DNA of 64,000 nucleotides from Myrica gale (Eukaryota > Streptophyta > Magnoliopsida > Fagales > Myricaceae): NCBI GenBank assembly GCA_963930655.1, contig OZ005618.1:21488501-21552500 (forward strand), in the 5' to 3' direction. Both the position numbers and the translations under genes were made by a program. The number at the start of each line of letters is the position of its first letter. Positions within the stretch are counted from its first letter, which is position 1. Below, piece after piece: positions 9,158 through 19,320 of the stretch. The notes below the pieces were generated by a model, which was not told the DNA's origin, did no database searches, and saw only the letters and a program-made list of their open reading frames with translations.

Positions 9158-11150
9158 TTAAAATATCAATCTTACCTCATTCACTAATTGTCGAATATGT
9201 ATGACTGGTATGGAAGCTTCTACCATAATGGATCTCGTCTTTCTTGCAACCAAACTACTCTTTTCAATGAAACTTTTAGGTCGTTTATTACCTTTATATT
9301 GAATTTTCCTTTTCTTTAGCCCTTTTATCAGTATATCTTCACCTCTAACAGAAAATATCTCTGCCCCTTCACTGCAATTATAGTCACCCTCCTTTTCACA
9401 CCTGGGTTCTCTGTCAGCTACATAATCCTCCAATTCAATCACTAACTTTTATGCTATCTTTAAAAAAAAATCCATATTTTTTCATATCCAATATACTTCA
9501 ATATAGTCCCCACATATGCATTGCTATACCTTGTTAATCTTGTGGTCTTTTCAAGTCTCACAACTGCCTCCACTTCATGCATAGTTTCTTTCGCAATTCC
9601 ACATCTTATTTTTTTAGTGAACCTTGGAAATATGTACGACTTTGGTATTTTGTTGGACAAACCTAGGGTCATTTCTCAAAACTTTTATGATATGACTGCA
9701 TACAACTCCAACAAATTGGAATTCTTTATAGCTGCAAATATGAAAATCTCCTGCAGATGTGATTGTATATTTCTTGGCTTTAGTACAATCATGATTGTCA
9801 CGACTTTCACAATTATGTACCTTCAGCTCAATAATACCCCCCTCTTGATTTCGATAGTCGACTTCTACCCAGTTAACTTTCTCATGCTCATCTTGAAATT
9901 TTTAAAGATTGTCTCTGTATATATTTCTCTTGCGTTTTCAAGAAGTGGATATGATATTTTAGCCGTTGGAATTTTTTGAATCATATTGCAATTAGACTTT
10001 TTTTATCGTATCGTAAATCATCAAGTACCCTTTGAAAATGCCTTAAAAAACGTACCAAGTCCAAATCTGACTTCAAGTAACCTCTAACACGAGCATTGAA
10101 GCTCTCACTTATTTATGTAGTTCTCTTATCTGCTCAAAATGTCTCTCTTCCAAGTGTCGTGGCCCACTTGTGCCTTATTTTATGCAACTCTTTCAACCAC
10201 ACATTATCATGGAGATTGTAGGTTTTTAACAAACACTCACATGCTTCGTTTTAAGACATTTTGGTGCATATACCATAAATACAATCTATGACATGTATCG
10301 GGCATAACCATTGGAATTGCCTTCACCATAGCGGCATCTCTATCTGTAAAGATTGACTGTGGCTTTTTACCATTCATGCACTCAAAAAAAAGTCTCAAAA
10401 AGTCATCTAAAGAATTATGTTGTCTCATCATATAATAAACATGCCCCGAACACTATTTGTTCATAGTGGTGATTTACTCTCATAAATTCTCCCAAAGGTC
10501 TATAATCCTTATTAGTCCTATAAGTAGTATCAAAAGACTCAAAATCTCCAAATACCTCATAATCAACCCTCATACACAGATCAACCCAAAATATGGTAGT
10601 TATTTGATCTTGAATATCCATCTGAATCCGGAAGAATAATTGTTTAATTTTCTTGATATTGATTCCCGAAATAATTCAAAAGGTTGCCTGCTTCACCAAG
10701 CTTCAAATCTCGATTTCGCCTACTATTCAAATAATTTTTCAAATCTTGGTGAGTAAATCCCAAGTTTTCTCTCCCTCCAACTTGATTGGATAAACACTCA
10801 TGAGTTAGTTTAGGGCGTATGCCAGAGTCCTATGCTTTGTTGACCTCGTGATCTTTCAATTTGTTAATATTTCTTTGGGAGGGAAACATGTGCACATAAT
10901 CTTTTGGAACAACTTGATGGTTGTGTGTCTTCATTCCATTGAAATATTTGAAACTTCCCATTTGATTGTCTTCGAATGACAAACTTTGCACGACAACCAC
11001 ACCTAGTGTCTTTACATACTGTTTTCACCTTCTCCCTATCAATTTCCTTTCTAAATCCTTCTTTAAAATAAAAAACCCTTTACTACTAATTTCGTCATTA
11101 CTATATTTCCCTTTTCATTGCCGACAAATGCTAAATCCAATTCCACATGC
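9158..11150 (-). pseudogene. Decayed FAR1/FHY3-like (MULE transposase-derived) gene
   Basis: Minus-strand frames follow the FAR1 domain order. Near 11.0-10.8 kb an N-terminal FAR1 DNA-binding part reads FKYFNGMKTHNHQ. From 10621 to 10237 the MULE transposase core reads FGDFESFDTTYRTNKDYRPL, MRVNHHYEQIVFGACLLYDE and then SIFTDRDAAMVKAI and PDTCHRLYLW. Around 9850-9680 a SWIM zinc finger reads CSYKEFQFVGVVCSHIIKVL. Around 9660-9460 lies the post-SWIM part SYIFPRFTKKIRCG, and 9442-9158 holds a basic C-terminal piece. Stops and frame changes break it into at least five pieces, so no full protein (usually 600-850 residues) is possible. It could be a host FAR1-RELATED SEQUENCE gene or a MULE transposase; no TIRs or TSD were found. 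The CACTA-like element lies just beyond its 3' end. Confidence 0.8.
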
Positions 11151-11710
11151 GTAATTATTGTACAATCATAGTTTCCTTGTGTTCATTTTTTATCACATCA
11201 CTCCATGAAAAGAATATTGTCATTCTCCAAAGGAATGCACATGAGAAAAATGTTGCCCATTACGGAATGCCATAAAAAAGCAAAAAACAAGAGAACTTTC
11301 TTAAACGAAGCACACAAAATTGTAATTTTTAAATGGAACAAATTTTCCATGGCTTTATTTTCCAAACACACCAGAATTTCAATCTTTTTTCAATATTCAA
11401 AATGATTATCAGATTTAGACAAATTGATGGACAGATATATCAAATACCTTCAAAGACAACACTTTTATCTAAAAGGAAGGTGAAGAAGTACTTGGTTTAG
11501 TCTATCAACATTAAGTGCTTCTACATTTAACAACTCATTCAGCTTTGTGTATCTAGCTAGCGTCCACAAAAAAATTCACTAATTGAAGAAGGGGAGCTTT
11601 GTTACCCAGATTTTCTTTGCATTGGATATGAAACTTTTTGAGGAAAAATGTGCAAGAGTGCCTGAAGGAGAGGAAGAGATTTTGAAATAGTGCATTTTGG
11701 AGATGTAACG

Positions 11711-11873
11711 TGTGTTTGCGTTATAAAAATTTTATTAAATTTTATTTTTATCAAAACTCATTTTAAAATTTTACTTTTGATTTTTATCACTCTTTCACCG
11801 ATTATAATATCACCTATTTTTAACACCATCACAAAATTTTAGTAAAATTTTGATAAAGTTTTGAAAACAAACG
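11711..11873. mobile_element. MITE-like AT-rich inverted-repeat element
   Basis: The left end TGTTTGCGTTATAAAAATTT and the reverse complement of the right end GCGTTTGTTTTCAAAACTTT are similar inverted ends around a ~160-bp AT-rich body. No clean TSD was found. Confidence 0.5.
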
Positions 11874-12151
11874 CATTATTAACGTTTTAGATGCGTTAGA
11901 TACTTAAAAGTTTTTTTTTTGTTGACAACTTATTTGTTTATTAATTTTTGGTTCCCTAATCTGAGCCGTAGATGCCTTGACTAATGTGCTGGCAAACTCT
12001 GCTAGTTTGTTGTATCCTTAGGACTTAAAAAAAAAAATTAGAACTGAAACCTTCCCCAGCCCGCACCCTCGGAAGAAGATTTAGGACTGAAACCTTCCCC
12101 AACCCGCATCCGCCCCTCAGTTTGTCTGAGCTAGAGTGACGACAGCGGCAG

Positions 12152-14669
12152 ATGGGGACTGAGCCAAATACAGCCGAGCAGACACCAACTGTGACGATGC
12201 CGGAGCATGTGGATGCCTTGCTCGAGGTACACACCACTTCCATTGCTTGCATCTTTTCTTTTCCTTTATTTTTCTTGCAATTTCTTTCTAGTCCTCAAAA
12301 TTGCTCTTCGTTTCTCCCCAAACCTTTTTTTTGTTTGGTCCATACTTCTTTCACAGGCTGCTAGACACGATGATCTCGACGACGTCGTAAGCTTAGCATC
12401 TGCCGGTGTTCCTCTTGATTCCAAGGACTCACAGGGCCGAACAGGTTTATAACCGTTCTACATAACTTCTGGTTCTCTTGTTGTCGTTGTTGCATATTAA
12501 AATTCGTGACCTTAATTGTTTCATTATTTCGTCTATGGACCTTTCTTACATACGTGCCTCAGTTCCTAAGTTCAATGAGTAAGTGTCTTATACAGAAGCT
12601 AGCGATTTATAATGTTTGGGAACAGATATTTGCAAGATCAAATTTTGACGTTCACTTTACTTAAATAGAAGAATTTCATTTTTGGGTTGATTTCGACACT
12701 CATGTTTTTGAAGTCTTGAGCTTCAATGGTCTCGCAGTGAGCTGAAGAAACACTTTTCAGTTATTACTGTTTTTGAAGCCTTGAGTTTGTTGACACTTTT
12801 TCGGCTGCCACTCACCGTGAGCATGGTATATGAGATTTTGGCATCTTGTTTGAGAAATTGTCAGGTTTTAGATACACTCTTGGGCCGTGGTGATCTTCGT
12901 TGGAGATCTCAAAGTGAGGAGCATGGAGGTGGTGGGTGAAGAATAATTGTTTGATGACATGTAATTAGTAGGCAAAGTAATTGCTTATGGTGAACTAACA
13001 TAGATTTTGCTATTTTAATTAGCAGGGAAAGTCTAGATTTATTAAATTTGTGGTTTGGTTGGTAATAGGTTTTCAGAACTGTGTTTTCCATTATCCCTCT
13101 GTAACTGTTGTGTGCTTATTTATAATTGATCTGTTTTATTCTGCAAATTATAGTTCCATCAGTGTTTGAGCCTAGTCCTGCTGATATTTTGATTGCAGCA
13201 CTTCATATGGCCGCAGCGAATGGACATCTTGATGTAGTAGAATTTCTAATCAACAGAGGAGTGGTGAGGAAGCGATTCACAGGCTCTTTTGCTGTTTATA
13301 TTTTTCTTCATCTAAAAATATCCTTGTTTGACTGATCTTTGATCTTGCTAGTTACAAGTTGTCTTTTGGTGAATTCATTTTTATTTTTGTTTTGCCAATG
13401 TCGTTGATTCAATATTCTATCATTGTGTCTTTCACTACCTTATCATATGATGTGATTTTTATACTTTTTGGCTCAAAAGGATTTTTTAAACTTTTTTCTG
13501 GCTTGGAAATTTAGGGAACATACAATAGATTATCTGGAGTTCTTTTGATCTGTTTTTATACTTGGTTGGCCAGTTAGGTTCAGATTAAGGCAACAGAATC
13601 CTTCCCTCGTGAACTTGTTGGATTTATACCAGTAGATTTTGCCTTTAGAAATATGAGCTTGTTTAAACAGTTCCCATATTCTGAGAGTTAAGTCAGTGAC
13701 TTGTCTGATTGATTCCCTGAACTCTGAGCCATGTTGTGCCACATAGGAGTGTTTGCTGCTTATCATCTGTTGGATCTCAATTATTGATGATAGGACAATT
13801 CTTGATACACGTTTGCTTCTAGTTCTCTGCTTTCAGATTGATTTTCAAAGCAATCAGCTTGATCTTTTACTCATGCATGACAGCTACTCCAAATAGGTTT
13901 TTAGGAAAAAGAGAGGGGAGGCGAGGGGGATTCAAGTAAACATTTCTTACATTGGTGTTAAGGTGACTCTTGTGACAAAATGTGCTCAAATTGATTTCAG
14001 GAGTTTGCTGTTGACTAGGCACTTGTTTAGTCCTTCTTATTAATGATATATGATAGCCAAGAGGACCAAAATTTTTGTACTAATTGGAGTTATGATGGTT
14101 GTTGTGTACTTCAAGTTCTCTTCTCTTCTAATGACTTTTTTTTTAAAAAAAAATTTTGATAAGTGTTCTAATGACTTGTGGCAACCAAGTGACGTGTACT
14201 GTATGATTTTCTTTGTGAAAGCTTTATGACTTTTTGGGGCTTTTGTCTGAGCAGGATCTCAATGCTTTTAATGAGGAGAAGAATACACCTGTTCATTGGG
14301 CTTGCCTCAATGGGCATCTTGAGGTAATTATCACATTCCTCATTCTCTAGGAGTACTAACAATATGCAATTTTTACGTTCTTTGAAATCAATTGCTTTTG
14401 CAGGTGGTTAAGAAATTGATCTTGGCAGGAGCCGATGTCAGTATATTAAACAGGTGTATTATTTCTTATTTTTTATGTAGAATCAGAATGCTGTTTCCTG
14501 TTAATATGAACAGTTTTGTTTAATACACCGTCCATTTTGATACTGGTTTCTATTTAGCTATGAGAGGACTCCAATGGATGAAGCAGTGACCAGGGGTAAG
14601 ATGGACGTCATCGACGCAATTAACACAGCAGTGGCACAAGTGGAACTCACTGGTATCAGGGTTTCCTAG
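12152..14669 (+). CDS. Small ankyrin-repeat protein, six exons
   Basis: Exons are 12152-12226, 12357-12444, 13199-13263, 14255-14323, 14404-14453 and 14558-14669. All introns are GT-AG and all phases agree, giving 152 residues. The product starts MGTEPNTAEQTPTVTMPEHV and has three or four ankyrin repeats: DDLDDVVSLASAGVPLDSKD, GRTALHMAAANGHLDVVEFL, NTPVHWACLNGHLEVVKKLI and a final YERTPMDEAVTRGKMDVIDA. It ends VELTGIRVS. Length and repeat layout fit the small plant ankyrin proteins resembling Arabidopsis At5g12320 and yeast YAR1-like proteins. Ankyrin repeats bind other proteins; no enzymatic motif is present and the partner is unknown. There is no signal peptide or membrane segment, so a soluble cytosolic or nuclear protein is expected. 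The second intron is long (754 bp), as is the third (991 bp). The gene looks intact. Confidence 0.93.
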
Positions 14670-15220
14670 TTCTGGATTTTCCTCATTGAAGTCATATTCC
14701 GGAGAGACTTACCGACTTGTTTTGTGACCCAAAAATAGTATTAGGGTTTTTTTCTCGTAAATTACAATCGGGTTTTGAAAATTTTGAGTTTCCCCTCTCA
14801 TCACAGAACTAGTGTACTAAATTTACTTGTCTCCTGGCTAATCGATATCTGTTACTGAATTATTAGTTGTCTTTCCTACTTATTATTCATCAAAATACGT
14901 GCTTTAATGGACAAAATAGGTAGCCTTAATGTATGAATAATGTAAAATGTTGCTTTGTTTTCCAGATAAACGTGTAGAAAATGAAAAGAAACGCAGGAGT
15001 AGCATTTTTTTTTAGTAATCCTTCTGTTTTTGATTGGCAAAGTTACTCACACAGCAGCCTCTCGACTGGTCTCGATCCAGTCCTCATCCTCCACCATCTC
15101 ATGGCACCAGCTGCAATAACCATTAGCAGGCACTCGACCCCAGTTTCATAAATTAGGCAACTTGTTTACCATTAGCAAAATGTTGTAAACACAATTGGAA
15201 AGCACGCGGCAAAGCCTACA
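14670..15220. other. Downstream of ankyrin gene, no feature seen
   Basis: Probably the ankyrin 3' UTR followed by AT-rich intergenic DNA. No coding or repeat structure recognised. Confidence 0.5.
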
Positions 15221-15221
15221 G

Positions 15222-15560
15222 TATTTTTTTTTATCAAGATACATTTTATTGAAACCAAGAAAAATTACAATTGCAAAAAAAATTACAGTTGAAAACTCAT
15301 AACAGAAATTTTCCCAAGGACCAACAAGAAGCCTAGAGGTTGTAGCCTAAAAGAGAAACACAAGATCCTCAGGGGTGAGGACAAAGGCCTACTGAAGGCA
15401 GGCAAGCATGTAGTGCGTGCACTCGAATGAGCATAGAGAGCGGGCAAACCCATAATAAATGGACTCAAATGGGGGAAAACCACGCCCCAATAGAAACTTT
15501 GAAAAACAAAAGGGGGAAAAGGGCAACTAGAAGCATAGCATCCGAAATAGACCTCCATAG
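15222..15560 (-). mobile_element. 3' end of a non-LTR retroposon
   Basis: Read on the minus strand, non-AT-rich sequence ends in TTTCAATAAAATGTATCTTG and a poly-A run (the T run at 15222-15231). The reverse-strand frames show no reverse transcriptase. The upstream boundary is estimated from the change in base composition, and no TSD was identified. Confidence 0.45.
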
Positions 15561-15639
15561 AAAGATAGTGCTGATTGATTTCAATAATAAAATATTGAAT
15601 AAACACACTTTGCTTTGTCTAACTATAAGCTCTTAATCC

Positions 15640-15743
15640 TCCAAACTACCACTTTAGTCGTTACAATCTTAGCTCAGTCAGTGGGTTTCCTAGGTGGACA
15701 AAGTTCGAGTGCAATAAAATTTCCTCATTTAAGGAAAAAAAAA
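15640..15743 (+). mobile_element. tRNA-derived SINE-like sequence
   Basis: TTAGCTCAGTCAGTGGG (15669-15685) matches an RNA polymerase III A box, and AAAGTTCGAGTGC (15700-15712) is close to a B box. An A-rich tail follows (GGAAAAAAAAATAG). The spacing is tRNA-like but the rest does not fold as a tRNA, so a SINE head is the better reading. Confidence 0.45.
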
Positions 15744-15756
15744 TAGATAGTAGGAG

Positions 15757-16551
15757 TACTACCCTCTGCACCTACCCCTCTTTCTAAATAGAGAAGCTCT
15801 CCATTCTCTCTAGAATTCTCCTCCTTACCATTCTCTCTAGAATTCTCCTCCTTACCAGCCCCCTTTTCGGCGGCGAGAGGAGCTCTGGCCCCTCCCGCCT
15901 CTCTCTTCCTATCCGTTTTACTCTCAAGTGGTCGAGCCTCTCAATAAATCTTCTCTTAACTCCTTTTTGGGATTTTTTCCGGCGAAGTTTAAGCATAAAT
16001 CTCATCTCTTTTGAGGCCTCTGGAAGCCATGATCGGTATCGACGGCTTCACCATCATTAGGCTCTTTCATCTGTCCTTGCTTAGAGCCAAGACAACGATG
16101 CGTGAGACCCCACGCGCGTGCGTGGGGTCTTACGCGCCCACACCCTTTCCTTCCAGATTCGAGCTCCAGTGGTGGTTTCTGGCATGCATGCGCTGCAAGG
16201 TTGGATTTCGCCACATACTGGTGGTTCTGTCTGTAGCATCCCGGCACCGGCCAGTCAACGCGTGGGGGCTTACTCGCGTGCATCTCACCTGCTTGGTATT
16301 TTTCCCTTCTGGTCGGTTCCTCTCCTCCTCCAGTTGGTTCTACCGCTTCCCTTCGGAGTCGACTTTCCTTTTCTTTCTTTTTTTGGTCATTTTAGCTTAC
16401 TGCACTTTATGGGTTCTCTGTCCCTTGTGGGTCTATGTATGTTCTTTCCGCCCTCTTGCTCGTTGGTCCGTCGCCTCTTTCGAGGTTCAAACTAGCCCCT
16501 TACATTGTGTTCTTTGATGAAATAGCTGTTTTGATTTAAAAAAAAAAAAGT
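15757..16551 (+). mobile_element. Long non-autonomous retroposon with poly-A and 11-bp TSD (family R, copy 1)
   Basis: A C/T-rich start (CTCTCTAGAATTCTCC twice, 15806-15850) is followed by about 700 bp of moderately GC-rich sequence and a terminal poly-A (16538-16549). GATAGTAGGAG flanks both sides (15746-15756 and 16552-16562). Poly-A plus a variable-length TSD is the mark of target-primed retrotransposition. Open frames here (for example 16011-16517, +) look like no known protein and lie inside the element. A related copy lies at 55458-56118. It may be an internally deleted LINE or a large SINE. Confidence 0.8.
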
Positions 16552-17574
16552 GATAGTAGGAGGATAAATAATAAATTAACAATAATAGTATAAGGCTATA
16601 TATGAACTAAAGCCCGTAAGGCTCCTGAATGTATTAATTTTTTTTTGTTCTGTGACAAAACTAACATAATTTGTCCGTACGTAGAAAAGTGTAGTCGTTT
16701 TGTTTGTAGTGAATTAGTGATAAGGCGAAAGGATAAAATCTCCAGCTTCCACACCAGAATTATGCAAATGGGTTTGTCTTCTTCAAAAACTTGCGTACCC
16801 TCCCTGAGTGTTATAGTCTAGCCGGACTAAGTAGAGCCGCCATTTATTAAATCTATAACAGCCCTATTTTGAATATATGGAATTCATAAGTAAATTAGCT
16901 TGATTCTTGCCTTATTTATAGTCACCAATATGAGAACAATCTTCCTACAAATGTAATTACATAAGCAAATTGTTAGGGATCAAATGAAGGTTGCGACACG
17001 TGAAGATTAGGAGAATGATCCTAGGATTATTCGGCCAAGTACTACTGCTTATAATTTTGCTGATTTGTTATTTTTCCATTTCAATAATCTTTAACTAAAT
17101 TATGCAGTGTATTTTTTCATTCCCTAAGTGTGAGATATTGCCTAATTTTGTAAGAGATGTTCAGCTATATAATTAATATCTTGACGCCATGAATGAAATC
17201 ATCTCATAAGAATTATATTCAACCTTGTGTTGGTTAAGGAGTTGTGGTTTTTTTCGAATTAAACCAAGTGAAGGAGGCCTAGGATCTTTCAAAGTATCCT
17301 ACCGAAATTATCACTTGGGTAGATTATGGAAGGTTGATCCTTGCGCTCTACCCGTTCACAAGCCCGTCACAAGATCAAATTCTAGGCAACGTGACAATTT
17401 GTAATAATGGTTTTTCTCGAATTAAACCAAGTTAAGCAGGCCAAGATCTATCATCGCTTTAACTCTCATTTATCTTAACATGGCTTTAACTCTCAATATT
17501 TATCTTTCATCACTTCATTATCTCAACAAATTGAATCTTTCACGTACTTTGATGCAATCCATCATGCTCACTGG

Positions 17575-18900
17575 CGTGATCCTATGCAATATGAATTACT
17601 TGCTCTGGAATCCAATCATACTTGGACTCTTCAACCTCTCCCTCCAAGTAAGAAACACATTGGTTGTAAATGGGTTTTCAAAACTAAACTTCGAGTTGAT
17701 GGTTCCATAGAACATTACAAAGCTCGATTGGTTGCAAAAAGTTATACGCAAGTAGAGGGCCTCGATTATCATGAAACTTTTGTTCCCATCGCTAAAGTTG
17801 TTACTGTTCGCTGTGTTCTTGCAATGTCAACAACGCTTTTCTCCATAACGATCTCGATGAGGAAGTTTACATGTCACCCTCTCCTGGGTATTGTCGTAAA
17901 GGAGAGTATTGTTTGTTATTTGCATAAATTTATTTATGGCCTTAAGAAAGCGTCTCAGAAATGGTTCTCCAAATTATCTTTTGTCCTTTTGGACGTTGGT
18001 TTTCAACAATCTCAAACCAACCACTCCCTTTTTATTTGCTTGAAAGGTCCTTTCACTCTCATTCTTGTTTATGTTGACGATATTCTTTTGGCAAGCAATG
18101 ATCTCTCTCGCATTCAACACCTCAAGGAGTTTCTTAGTCAGCGCTTAAAAATTAAAAATCTTGGACCCTTGAAATATTTTCTAGGCCTAGAATTCGCTCT
18201 ATCACCCTCTGACATCTTCTCAACCAACGCAAATACACTTTGGACATTCTTACTGGTAGTGACCAACTCAGTGCCTAGCTCGCTCAGACCCCTATGGAAG
18301 AAAATCTCAAGCTCAACGACTTTGATGGGGGTCTCCTGTCCGATCCAAGTCTTTTTCACCGCCTCATCGAATGTCTTATTTACCTCACTATCACTCGTCC
18401 AGATATTGTTTCTCAATCAATCTTTTCAGCCAGTTCATGCATGCTCTTTGTCAATCGCATGCATTATCACGCTACCACTTGAATTCTACGGTATCTAAAA
18501 TATATTCTTGGTCAAATCTTTTTTTATCCCACATATAACAATTTACAAGTTTCAGCCTACTCTGAAGTTGTCCAACCAGTCACCACTCTACTACTGGTTT
18601 CTTTATCCAACTTGGCACAAGCCCTATCACTTGGCGCACCAAAAAACAACCTATTGTCTCCTGCTCTTCACCTAAAGATGAATACCTCGCCATGGCATCT
18701 ACTACTTGTGAACTTACTTGGCTCTGGACTCTACTCTAATATCTACAAGTTCCTCACTCTCAGCCCATACACCTCTATTGCAACAATCAACATGCCCTCC
18801 ATATCTCAAAAAATCTAGTTTTCTACAAGCACGCCAAACATATCAAAATTGATTGTCACATTATTCGTGAGAAACTTCGAAGTGACCTTTCTCATTAGTC
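17575..18900 (+). pseudogene. Copia reverse transcriptase / RNase H remnant
   Basis: The frame reads YELLALESNHTWTLQPLPPS, HIGCKWVFKTKLRVDGSIEH, KARLVAKSYTQVEGLDYHET and LILVYVDDILLASNDL. The last contains the YVDD catalytic motif of copia-type reverse transcriptase. It continues with LKIKNLGPLKYFLGLEFA. Several frameshifts follow. RNase H traces appear at about 18600-18850 (DEYLAMASTTCELTWL in another frame, then FYKHAKHIKIDCH). It copies retroelement RNA into DNA when intact; this copy is broken. Confidence 0.9.
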
Positions 18901-19200
18901 ATTACTGCTCATGTTCTTGCTTCTGACCAACTATCCAACATTTTTACGAAACCATTTGGTCGTGAGTTATTCTACAACTTATCTTACAAGTTGGGCATTA
19001 TGGATCTTTATGCACTAACTTGACGTCACATTATTCGTGAGAAAACTTCGAAGTGGCCTTTCTCACTACTGCTCATGTTCTTGCTTCTGACCAACTAGCC
19101 AACATTTTTAAGAAACCATTTGGTCGTGTGTTATTCTATAATTTATCTCACAAGTTGGGCATTATGAATCTTCATGCACTAATTAACTTAATGGGGAGTA
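18851..19200 (+). repeat. Tandem duplication of the copia pol C-terminus
   Basis: About 170 bp starting GTCACATTATTCGTGAGAAA, containing CATGTTCTTGCTTCTGACCA and GTTGGGCATTATG, occur twice in a row (about 18856-19023 and 19024-19195) with few differences. Each encodes the usual copia end DQL(A/S)NIF(T/K)KPFGR. Confidence 0.85.
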
Positions 19201-19320
19201 TTAAATGTATAACGACCATATTTTGAATTCATAAGTAAATATTGTATAGGACGATTATAGCTTGATTCTTTCCGTCTTTATAGTCACCAAAATGGGAACA
19301 ATCTTCCTACAAATGTACTA

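Larger units (their letters stand above)
16852..19320 (+). mobile_element. Decayed Ty1/copia retrotransposon with short LTRs
   Basis: Similar ~110-bp sequences bound it: 16852-16961 and 19206-19320, sharing GAATTCATAAGTAAAT and GAACAATCTTCCTACAAATG. A purine stretch AATGGGGAGTATTAAA precedes the 3' copy, as expected for a polypurine tract. Only the 3' part of pol remains between the LTRs. Gag, protease and integrase are not visible, so it is internally deleted. The primer-binding site is not recognisable. Confidence 0.8.

Noticed and set aside
16002..16517. Overlapping open frames on both strands (up to 168 codons)
   Set aside because: They lie inside a TSD-flanked retroposon, are cysteine/proline/phenylalanine-rich by composition, and match no protein family.
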